Source: Oscillospiraceae bacterium
Lineage (GTDB): Bacteria > Bacillota > Clostridia > Oscillospirales > CAG-272
Assembly (NCBI GenBank): GCA_015065205.1
Contig: SVQS01000136.1
Coordinates: forward strand, 1 to 5,063
Length of the DNA stretch: 5,063 bases
Direction: 5' to 3'
The notes under the pieces are model-generated. The model saw only the letters and a program-made list of their open reading frames with translations. It made no database searches and had not been told where the DNA came from. This document shows positions 1-4,309 of the stretch, in pieces. Both the position numbers and the translations under genes were made by a program. How positions within the stretch are numbered: the first letter of the stretch is position 1; every line of letters begins with the position of its first letter.

Positions 1-249
1 CTTGGGATGGTTCTGCTTTTTGGGGTCTGTGGATGTGACAAGCACACACAGCCATTGCAGCGCCAGCATTGCAGCGGAAGGAACAAACACCGCCACACCT
101 TTGGATGCCCAACCGTCAATCTCGCCCGCCGCGTTCCAATGGAACGGAATCTGTTCGGGCAACCGATTCCACAAAACAAGTCCCGCCACCATAGGCAATA
201 AGATAATAATCGATGTGATAATCAAAACCTTTAAATTCTTCTTAATCAT
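1..249 (-). CDS. sdpI: SdpI/DUF1648-family membrane protein, N-terminal 83 residues (C-terminus beyond the left edge)
   Basis: Reading the minus strand from the ATG at 249 gives 83 residues with no stop before the window edge, so the gene is partial. Residues 5-28 form a hydrophobic membrane segment (LKVLIITSIIILLPMVAGLV). It is followed by LPEQIPFHWNAAGEIDGWAS at 30-49, which matches the DUF1648 signature (P-x-H-W/F-N-x-x-G-x-x-D-G-W-x-x-K). A second hydrophobic stretch spans about 52-72. DUF1648 forms the N-terminal part of SdpI, the multi-pass protein that in Bacillus subtilis gives immunity to the SDP killing peptide and draws the repressor SdpR to the membrane. The start overlaps the 3' end of the sdpR-like gene by 8 bases. 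It has its own ribosome binding site AAAGGAGA at 255-262, six bases before the ATG, so translation is probably coupled. The family call is firm. Immunity as its actual role is inferred from family and neighbours, and other DUF1648 proteins have no known function. The symbol is by homology only. Confidence 0.85.
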   Translation of the reverse strand, partial: MIKKNLKVLIITSIIILLPMVAGLVLWNRLPEQIPFHWNAAGEIDGWASKGVAVFVPSAAMLALQWLCVLVTSTDPKKQNHPK

Positions 250-514
250 GTTTTTCTCCTTTCAAACCGCTGATCCACAGCATCACTTCCTCAAGTACGG
301 AAGTGTTCAATTCGTAATAAATAAATTTCCCTTCTCGGGTGTCTCTTATCAGATCCGCCTCGCGCAAAACCGAAAGGTGCTTGGAAATTGCCGCTCCGCT
401 GACGGGGAATTTTTCCGAAATTTCCCCTGCCGCCATACGACCTCCCTTCAGCATCTCCAAAATTTGGCGACGAATGGGATCGGACAAGGCTTTGATGGTG
501 TTTTGTATTCCCAC
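242..514 (-). CDS. sdpR: ArsR-family transcriptional repressor, SdpR type
   Basis: This 90-residue winged-helix protein has the usual length and order of an ArsR/SdpR autorepressor. An N-terminal helix carries IKALSDPIRRQILEML (7-22). The helix-turn-helix follows, with recognition helix SGAAISKHLSVLREADLI at 39-56. The beta-wing is RDTREGKFIYYEL (57-69) and a C-terminal dimerisation helix follows. The protein contains no cysteine and lacks the ELCVCDL metal-binding motif, so metal sensing is unlikely. In B. subtilis, SdpR represses sdpRI and is relieved when SdpI holds it at the membrane. The adjoining SdpI-like gene, overlapping by 8 bases, supports the same pairing here. The start is GTG at 514, because AAAGGAGGA (521-529) lies 7 bases upstream and no in-frame ATG fits. 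The gene starts 27 bases after the protease gene ends, with no convincing promoter between them, so it is probably co-transcribed with it. The inferred DNA targets are the TTAAC-N6-GTTAA dyads at the head of this operon. Confidence 0.9.
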   Translation of the reverse strand: MGIQNTIKALSDPIRRQILEMLKGGRMAAGEISEKFPVSGAAISKHLSVLREADLIRDTREGKFIYYELNTSVLEEVMLWISGLKGEKHD

Positions 515-541
515 AGTATGTCCTCCTTTATAATATGAAGA

Positions 542-1300
542 TCAAATGAATAAAATCCAAATCAGCTTGGATACGATATGGCATCCGCCGTGCGCGAGCA
601 TTGCATATTCTATGCCGTGTTTGCGATAGAGACGACCAAACAGCAAGCCAAACGCACCATTGAGCAAGAAACATCTTGCAATAATTAGGGGGGAGTTCCC
701 AAGCAACTGAAATGTTCCGGGCAGATGTCCTGCGGCAAACAAGAGAGCCGCCATGATGTTAGATGCAACAAAAATAGAAACCGTAGGCTTTTCTTCTCTT
801 CTTACAAACAACTTCCAAAGAATAAAGGCGACAAGAGACATCCAAAACAGGCGCAACATTACTTCTTCAATCACACCGCCGTACAGAATGGCACCTATAA
901 TATACACAACGGTAGGCTTTTCGGCATAAGAGTTCATAATCGCCTCATTATACTTGCCAAAGAATAAAAGGTCGGGTAAAATAAGAAGAAGACCACCAAC
1001 AATAGCCGCAAAAAAGGAAGCAATAACAGATGTGAACTTAAAATGTCTTTCATCCTGCCACAGTCCCGTCTTCTTACCAAGCCAAATGCCAACGGCACCA
1101 AGAACAACTCCGTACCCTGCTCCTTGCATAGCGCTAACAAGCGCCATAATAGTGGGTGTCAATCCCTGTGACAATGCTTCCTCTTGCATCTCGGGCGGAT
1201 AGCTGTTCAATACGTAGAGTCCTGTGCAAAAACCGCCGATAAGACCCGCAATGGCAAAAAACAAGAGTGTCTTCCAATACTTCTTAATAAATTGTTTCAT
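542..1300 (-). CDS. CPBP-family intramembrane metalloprotease homologue (Abi/Rce1-like)
   Basis: This is a 252-residue multi-pass membrane protein counted from the ATG at 1300. Hydrophobic segments lie at about 11-32, 52-74, 90-114, 130-143, 150-166, 175-191, 205-222 and 239-252. The CPBP (PF02517) motifs are all present near the C-terminus. Motif 1 is EEVMLR (E145, E146, R150), motif 2 is FAAGH (F188, H192), and motif 3 is HGGCH (H237, H241). Motif 3 ends in His where many relatives have Asn, but the metal-binding Glu and His residues are kept, so the enzyme looks catalytically intact. CPBP proteins process prenylated proteins in eukaryotes. In Firmicutes several sit in bacteriocin loci and give self-immunity. 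Here the gene heads an operon with sdpR- and sdpI-like genes, which fits that role by inference. An in-frame ATG at 1342 would add 14 residues, but it lies next to the probable transcription start and over the operator. The ATG at 1300 has GGAGG at 1305-1309 and is preferred. Confidence 0.88.
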   Translation of the reverse strand: MKQFIKKYWKTLLFFAIAGLIGGFCTGLYVLNSYPPEMQEEALSQGLTPTIMALVSAMQGAGYGVVLGAVGIWLGKKTGLWQDERHFKFTSVIASFFAAIVGGLLLILPDLLFFGKYNEAIMNSYAEKPTVVYIIGAILYGGVIEEVMLRLFWMSLVAFILWKLFVRREEKPTVSIFVASNIMAALLFAAGHLPGTFQLLGNSPLIIARCFLLNGAFGLLFGRLYRKHGIEYAMLAHGGCHIVSKLIWILFI

Positions 1301-1304
1301 AATA

Positions 1305-1309
1305 CCTCC
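1305..1309 (-). promoter_or_regulatory. Ribosome binding site that sets the start of the CPBP gene
   Basis: GGAGG on the minus strand lies 4 bases before the ATG at 1300. The alternative in-frame ATGs at 1318 and 1342 have no comparable site. The one at 1342 would leave only about 14 bases of leader from the promoter at 1363-1391. Confidence 0.7.
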
Positions 1310-1342
1310 AAATAGCATGTGATAAAACCGTCGACGTGTCAT

Positions 1343-1358
1343 TTAACCTTTTGGTTAA
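1343..1358. promoter_or_regulatory. Operator-like dyad 1 (TTAACC-N4-GGTTAA) at the CPBP operon transcription start
   Basis: TTAACC at 1343-1348 and GGTTAA at 1353-1358 form a perfect 6-bp inverted repeat around TTTT. The site covers the expected +1 region of the minus-strand promoter (about 1356), where a bound repressor would block initiation. It shares the TTAAC-N6-GTTAA core with the dyad at 1398-1417. The likely reader is the SdpR-like repressor of the same operon, by analogy with SdpR autorepression. The PadR protein is an alternative. Confidence 0.55.
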
Positions 1359-1362
1359 TTAT

Positions 1363-1391
1363 AGTATAGCACACATTTTGGGGTTTGTCAA
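1363..1391 (-). promoter_or_regulatory. SigA-type promoter of the CPBP-sdpR-sdpI operon, with extended -10
   Basis: On the minus strand, TTGACA (1386-1391) is separated by exactly 17 bases from TATACT (1363-1368). TG one base before the -10 gives the extended form TGCTATACT. The -35 is a perfect consensus, so the promoter should be strong when not repressed. It is bracketed by two related dyads, one over the start site and one just upstream of the -35. It fires away from the padR promoter. Confidence 0.85.
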
Positions 1392-1397
1392 TAGGTT

Positions 1398-1417
1398 ATT
1401 TAACTTTTCGGTTAAAT
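1398..1417. promoter_or_regulatory. Operator-like dyad 2 (ATTTAAC-N6-GTTAAAT) between the divergent promoters
   Basis: ATTTAAC (1398-1404) and GTTAAAT (1411-1417) form a perfect 7-bp inverted repeat with a 6-base spacer. The site lies immediately upstream of the -35 of the CPBP promoter, and its centre is 57 bp from the centre of dyad 1. The shared TTAAC-N6-GTTAA core suggests the same protein binds both. With two sites flanking a promoter, cooperative binding or a small loop is possible. Confidence 0.5.
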
Positions 1418-1446
1418 ATTTTTTCTTTTTATTTTTCCAAAACCTA

Positions 1447-1475
1447 TTGACAGCTATTACGGTTAGTGATATAAT
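1447..1475 (+). promoter_or_regulatory. SigA-type promoter of the padR-DUF2812-lipoprotein operon
   Basis: TTGACA (1447-1452), a 17-base spacer and TATAAT (1470-1475) match the SigA consensus at every position. The predicted start point is near 1482, leaving a leader of about 29 bases. The -10 sits between the arms of the 12-bp inverted repeat at 1454-1497, so repression by the PadR protein encoded just downstream is the simplest reading. Confidence 0.88.
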
Positions 1476-1497
1476 ATTATTACAGTAACCGTAATAG
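1454..1497. promoter_or_regulatory. Probable PadR operator: perfect 12-bp inverted repeat around the -10
   Basis: CTATTACGGTTA (1454-1465) is repeated inverted as TAACCGTAATAG (1486-1497), with 20 bases between that contain the TATAAT. The left arm fills the spacer between -35 and -10, and the right arm lies just past the start site. A smaller palindrome, TTACAGTAA (1480-1488), overlaps the inner edge of the right arm, so more than one binding unit is possible. PadR proteins commonly repress their own promoters through inverted repeats of this kind. The match of this operator to this protein is inference. Confidence 0.65.
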
Positions 1498-1498
1498 T

Positions 1499-1504
1499 GA
1501 GGTG
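1499..1504 (+). promoter_or_regulatory. Ribosome binding site that sets the TTG start of padR
   Basis: GAGGTG lies 6 bases before the TTG at 1511. It overlaps the alternative GTG (1502) and is too close to the TTG at 1505, so both of those starts are unlikely. Confidence 0.6.
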
Positions 1505-1510
1505 TTGAAT

Positions 1511-1828
1511 TTGAGAGATAACGTAAAAAGCGGAGCTTTGACAGAGGTTACGTTCTTTATTTTGCTTGCCCTATATCAAGCAAGACACGGATATGCCATA
1601 ATGCAGTTTGTCGAGGAAAAGACGAACGGTAGGTTGATGATCGGTGCAGGCTCTTTATATGGGGCATTGGATAGCTTGAACAAAAAAGGGTGGATAACCG
1701 TTCACGATGACTCTGATGTGCGAAAAAAAGAGTATATCATTACAGACGAGGGTAAGCACGTTGCAGAACGTGAACTGAAACGTATTCAAAGTTTGGCTTG
1801 TATAGCCGAAGATATTATAGGAGGATGA
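1511..1828 (+). CDS. PadR-family transcriptional regulator
   Basis: From the TTG at 1511 this gives 105 residues, the normal size for a short (subfamily 2) PadR protein. The N-terminal winged helix contains KSGALTEVTFFILLALYQAR (6-25), HGYAIMQFVEEKTNGR (26-41) and the recognition region IGAGSLYGALDSLNKKGWI (44-62). The wing follows, with RKKEYIITDEGK at 71-82, and a C-terminal dimerisation helix runs over about 83-102. Such proteins repress their own operon and often a membrane protein or transporter gene, and are released by a small ligand or envelope stress. The operator-like repeat over its promoter supports autoregulation. The GTG at 1502 would add three residues but has a poorer ribosome binding site. 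The stop TGA follows GGAGGA, which serves as the ribosome binding site of the DUF2812 gene 4 bases downstream, so the two are tightly coupled. The ligand is unknown. Confidence 0.92.
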   Translation: MRDNVKSGALTEVTFFILLALYQARHGYAIMQFVEEKTNGRLMIGAGSLYGALDSLNKKGWITVHDDSDVRKKEYIITDEGKHVAERELKRIQSLACIAEDIIGG

Positions 1829-1832
1829 CACA

Positions 1833-2429
1833 ATGAAAAAATATCGTTATTTTGGAGGCTTTTTGACTTCCCAAGAAAAATGGTTAAATAAAATGGCTCA
1901 AAAGGGTTATCGGCTTGTAAGGGTTGGTAAAATGCTATACGAATTTGAAACTTGCACCCTCGGACAATATCATTACGCGGTTGAATTTGTTGCGGATAAA
2001 TCAAAAAAGGACTCGCAAGGATATAAAGATTTCCTTGAAGGTTGCGGATATAAGGTGTTCTACAAGAATATCAATGTGAGCTATTCTATCGGTAAAGTGC
2101 GTTTCAGACCGTGGGCAGAGGGTAGCGGAAAGTTCGCAACAAACTCGACCACCTACAACAAAGAATTACTGATAGTTGAAAAGCAAAACGATGGAAAGCC
2201 TTTTGAACTGCACACCACGGCAATCGATAAAATAGAGTATCTGAAGAAGTGGCGCAATATATGGTTTACCTATTTTGCAATGTTTGCTTTGATGGGAGTT
2301 TTGTTTGTTGCCCGTGCACCGATTGCCTCTATCATATTGGGTGGAATTGCTGTCTTGACATTTCCTTTTGTACTCGCCTATCAAATACAAATTCAAAAGC
2401 TAAAAAAACAGTTAGTCATTGAAGAATAA
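1833..2429 (+). CDS. DUF2812-domain membrane protein
   Basis: This is a 198-residue protein. Its N-terminal soluble part fits DUF2812 (PF11193): a WLNKMAQKGYRLVRV block (17-31), then YEFETCTLGQYHYAVEFVAD (36-55), then YKDFLEGCGYKVFYKN (64-79). The usual closing Tyr-Phe-Arg motif is only loosely represented by VRFRP (89-93). The C-terminal part carries two membrane segments, about 142-160 and 164-186, followed by a short basic tail. The molecular function of DUF2812 is not known. It is repeatedly found directly downstream of PadR genes in Firmicutes, as here, with its ribosome binding site AGGAGG (1820-1825) overlapping the end of padR. By inference it may be a membrane effector or signal partner whose level or state is tied to the PadR repressor. 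No catalytic residues stand out. Confidence 0.88.
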   Translation: MKKYRYFGGFLTSQEKWLNKMAQKGYRLVRVGKMLYEFETCTLGQYHYAVEFVADKSKKDSQGYKDFLEGCGYKVFYKNINVSYSIGKVRFRPWAEGSGKFATNSTTYNKELLIVEKQNDGKPFELHTTAIDKIEYLKKWRNIWFTYFAMFALMGVLFVARAPIASIILGGIAVLTFPFVLAYQIQIQKLKKQLVIEE

Positions 2430-2455
2430 AAAATATAGAAAGGGTTTTGTATTTT

Positions 2456-2878
2456 ATGAAAAAATTTTTATTATGGATGCTGATACTCTCTTTGACGCTG
2501 TCTCTTTGCTCTTGCAGCAAGTACTTCAACTCCTTCATAGCACTTGGTCTTGTCAGAAACCAAACCTCTCATAGTTGCAACGCAAGCTTTTTCTCTCTTA
2601 ATGGACAGTTGGTATTCAAATTGAAGAAAAGCGGAACGGGAACCGAGGGTGACATCAGCTACTCCATACAGGTTGACGAAGGAGAGCTCTATTTATATTA
2701 CGACATTTACGGCACAAAGGAGGAATTGGCTCACGTCACCGCCGGCGAAACGCTTACAAGCAGCGGCGGATATGTAGAAGGCGAACACACGGTTTATATC
2801 ATCATCGAAGCGCCACAAAAAACCAAGGGCAAGATATCTGTGGAGCTTAACCATAACACATCTAATACTGATTCATAA
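2456..2878 (+). CDS. Small predicted lipoprotein of unknown function
   Basis: This 140-residue protein is not recognised beyond its export signal. It begins with MKK, then a hydrophobic core (4-17), then LCSC, which fits a lipobox with Cys20 as the lipidated residue (Leu at -3, Ser at -1). Cys18 has Leu at -1 and is a poorer site. The mature part is rich in alternating polar and hydrophobic residues, such as GQLVFKLKKSG (50-60), GELYLYYDIYG (76-86), HTVYIIIEAP (111-120) and GKISVELN (125-132). This suggests a small beta-sandwich on the outer face of the membrane. Cys41 could pair with no other obvious cysteine in the mature protein. The gene starts 26 bases after the DUF2812 gene and is followed by a terminator, so it is the last gene of the padR operon. 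GAAAGGG (2438-2444) lies 11 bases before the ATG at 2456. A TTG at 2447 in the same frame is too close to that site. Function is unknown. Confidence 0.75.
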   Translation: MKKFLLWMLILSLTLSLCSCSKYFNSFIALGLVRNQTSHSCNASFFSLNGQLVFKLKKSGTGTEGDISYSIQVDEGELYLYYDIYGTKEELAHVTAGETLTSSGGYVEGEHTVYIIIEAPQKTKGKISVELNHNTSNTDS

Positions 2879-2888
2879 ACAAAGAAAC

Positions 2889-2924
2889 AAAAGCTCTCAT
2901 TCTCTATGAAATGGGAGCTTTTTT
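2889..2924 (+). terminator. Intrinsic terminator of the padR operon
   Basis: AAGCTCTCATT (2891-2901) pairs with AATGGGAGCTT (2910-2920) through one T-G wobble, with an 8-base loop. Flanking A and T bases extend the stem, and a run of T follows (2919-2924, with more T at 2928-2933). It sits 11 bases after the lipoprotein stop and separates that unit from the tetR promoter. Confidence 0.9.
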
Positions 2925-2944
2925 ATGTTTTTTCGCAAATCCTA

Positions 2945-2973
2945 TTGACAATCCCCCTTTTTTGTGATAAAAT
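2945..2973 (+). promoter_or_regulatory. SigA-type promoter of the tetR-ABC operon, with extended -10
   Basis: TTGACA (2945-2950), 17 bases, then TAAAAT (2968-2973), with TG one base before the -10. The predicted start is near 2980. The upstream CCTA next to the -35 is shared with the two promoters at 1363-1391 and 1447-1475. Operator-like repeats overlap the -10 and the early transcribed region. Confidence 0.82.
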
Positions 2974-3002
2974 AACAATCGATATATAACAAATGTTATT
3001 TT
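2969..3002. promoter_or_regulatory. Probable TetR operator: nested dyads built from ATAACA/TGTTAT
   Basis: An outer inverted repeat joins AAAATAACA (2969-2977), over the -10, to TGTTATTTT (2994-3002). An inner, tighter dyad joins ATAACA (2986-2991) to the same TGTTAT (2994-2999) across two bases. ATAACA therefore occurs twice directly and once inverted between the -10 and the ribosome binding site. This is where an autoregulating TetR protein would bind. The AT-rich context makes chance symmetry possible. Confidence 0.5.
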
Positions 3003-3015
3003 CAGGGGGTTAAAA

Positions 3016-3579
3016 ATGCCACCAAAGGTAAAAATCACAAAAGAAGAAATTGTTGAAGCCGCACTCTCTCTTGTGCGCGAGAATGGCTCTTCCGCCATCA
3101 ACGCACGCAGCATTGCTTCTGCTCTTGATTGCTCCACGCAACCCATCTTCTCCAATTTTGCCACGATGGACGAATTGCAAAAAGCAGTCATATTCGCTGC
3201 ATACGATCGCTATCTCGCCTTTATTGAGCGTGAGGTAAAAAGCGGAAAATATCCACAATACAAGGCGTTTGGAATGGCTTATATTCGTTTTGCAAAAGAG
3301 GAAAAGGAGTTGTTCAAGCTCCTCTTTATGCGCGACAGAACCGAAGAGGATACCTCTCCCTCGCCCGATTTTGAGGAATCTGTGCAAATGATTATGCGCG
3401 CCAACGGTGTCTCTCAAGAAACCGCTCGGTTGATCCATTTGGAAATGTGGACCTGCGTACACGGCATTGGAACGATGCTCGCTACCTCCTTCCTCTCGCT
3501 TGAGTGGGAGCTGATCAGCAATATGCTGACCGAAGTATATCAAGGGATCCGCGCGCGCCACGTATCGGAGGAAAGATAA
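3016..3579 (+). CDS. TetR-family transcriptional regulator (WHG-type C-terminal domain)
   Basis: This is a 187-residue protein, normal length for the family. Residues 6-52 form the TetR_N DNA-binding domain: ITKEEIVEAALSLVRENGSS, then the helix-turn-helix INARSIASALDCSTQPIFSNF (28-48 region). The all-helical C-terminal ligand and dimer domain contains W145 and a VHGIG stretch at 148-152, resembling the WHG-type TetR C-terminal domain. The family represses drug- or lipid-responsive exporters and is released by ligand binding. The ligand cannot be read from the sequence. The start is ATG at 3016, with AGGGGG (3004-3009) six bases before it. The stop is one base before the ABC ATPase ATG, and the ribosome binding site of that gene lies inside the tetR 3' end, so regulator and exporter are made together. 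This arrangement and the dyads at the promoter suggest autorepression with exporter induction. Confidence 0.92.
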   Translation: MPPKVKITKEEIVEAALSLVRENGSSAINARSIASALDCSTQPIFSNFATMDELQKAVIFAAYDRYLAFIEREVKSGKYPQYKAFGMAYIRFAKEEKELFKLLFMRDRTEEDTSPSPDFEESVQMIMRANGVSQETARLIHLEMWTCVHGIGTMLATSFLSLEWELISNMLTEVYQGIRARHVSEER

Positions 3580-3580
3580 A

Positions 3581-4309
3581 ATGGATGCAATTAAGATCGA
3601 AAACCTAACCAAACAATACAAAGACATCCTTGCAGTGGATGGGCTGAACCTGACTATCTATGAAGGCGAGCTCTTCTCCCTGCTCGGTGTCAACGGTGCC
3701 GGCAAAACAACAACCATCAAAATGCTCTCTTGCCTGACCGCTCCCACAAGTGGGGATGCTATGGTACTTGGCGAGAGCATTATCAAAAACCCTGCGGCGG
3801 TCAAGGCAAGCATCGGTGTCTCTCCACAGGAGACCGCTGTCGCATCCGGACTGACCGTGCACGAAAACTTGGAGCTGATTTGCGGCATTTATGGATTTTC
3901 TAAGGCCAAAACTGCCGAAAAGGTCTCTACACTTTGTGCTATGCTCTCTCTTGAGAATGTAATCAATAAAAAAGCGAGCAAGCTCTCGGGCGGATACGCG
4001 CGCCGACTCAGCATCGCGATGGCTCTCATTAGTGAACCAAAGGTCCTCTTCCTCGACGAGCCAACCTTGGGACTTGACGTCATTGCGCGCAGCGAGCTTT
4101 GGGACATCATCAACTCTCTCAAAGGAAAGGTGACTATCATCCTTACCACGCATTATATGGAAGAAGCCGAGGCGCTCTCCGACCGCATTGCCATTATGAA
4201 GGATGGAAAACTCCTACTCTGCGACACGCCCGATGCTATCAAACGCCAAACAGGTGAGGACAGTATTGAGAAAGCCTTTATAAAAATTGTAAGGGGGACA
4301 GAAAAATGA
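3581..4309 (+). CDS. ABC transporter ATP-binding protein (ABC-2 exporter type)
   Basis: This is a complete 242-residue nucleotide-binding subunit. Walker A is GVNGAGKTT (36-44), the Q-loop is at Q83, and the signature is LSGGY (135-139). Walker B is VLFLDEP (155-161) with catalytic Glu160, the D-loop is GLD (164-166), and the switch His is H191 in LTTHYMEEAE. All catalytic motifs are intact. The overall pattern fits the CcmA/DrrA-like group that powers ABC-2 permeases exporting drugs, peptides or lipids. The signature reads LSGGYARRLSIA, with Tyr and Ala where many relatives have LSGGMKRR, which is a mild variation. The C-terminus is short, with no extra regulatory domain. The ribosome binding site GGAGGA (3567-3572) lies 8 bases before the ATG, inside tetR. 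The stop overlaps the permease start as ATGA. The substrate is unknown. Confidence 0.95.
   Translation: MDAIKIENLTKQYKDILAVDGLNLTIYEGELFSLLGVNGAGKTTTIKMLSCLTAPTSGDAMVLGESIIKNPAAVKASIGVSPQETAVASGLTVHENLELICGIYGFSKAKTAEKVSTLCAMLSLENVINKKASKLSGGYARRLSIAMALISEPKVLFLDEPTLGLDVIARSELWDIINSLKGKVTIILTTHYMEEAEALSDRIAIMKDGKLLLCDTPDAIKRQTGEDSIEKAFIKIVRGTEK

Noticed and set aside
2..538. Open frame of 178 residues on the plus strand over the sdpI/sdpR region
   Set aside because: It lies antisense to two well-supported genes with clear family motifs and ribosome binding sites. Its own translation has no recognisable domain and no start signal.
521..560. Possible separate promoter for sdpR (TATTAT near 528-534 on the minus strand)
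   Set aside because: A transcript from this -10 would begin at or within the ribosome binding site, and the only -35 candidate has a 19-base spacer and a poor match.
1301..1342. Longer start of the CPBP protein at the ATG at 1342
   Set aside because: The ATG at 1342 lies about 14 bases from the predicted transcription start, overlaps the operator region and has no good ribosome binding site. The ATG at 1300 has GGAGG.
1386..1452. Inverted repeat around the divergent promoters as a mobile-element end or attachment site
   Set aside because: The arms coincide with the -35 regions of two good promoters. There is no transposase, no target duplication and only 43 bases between the arms.
3010..3627. 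Open frame of 205 residues on the minus strand over tetR
   Set aside because: It is a shadow of the TetR gene. The translation lacks any domain and no minus-strand promoter or ribosome binding site supports it.
3605..4153. Open frame of 182 residues on the minus strand over the ABC ATPase
   Set aside because: It is antisense to a protein with every ABC motif intact, with no independent support.
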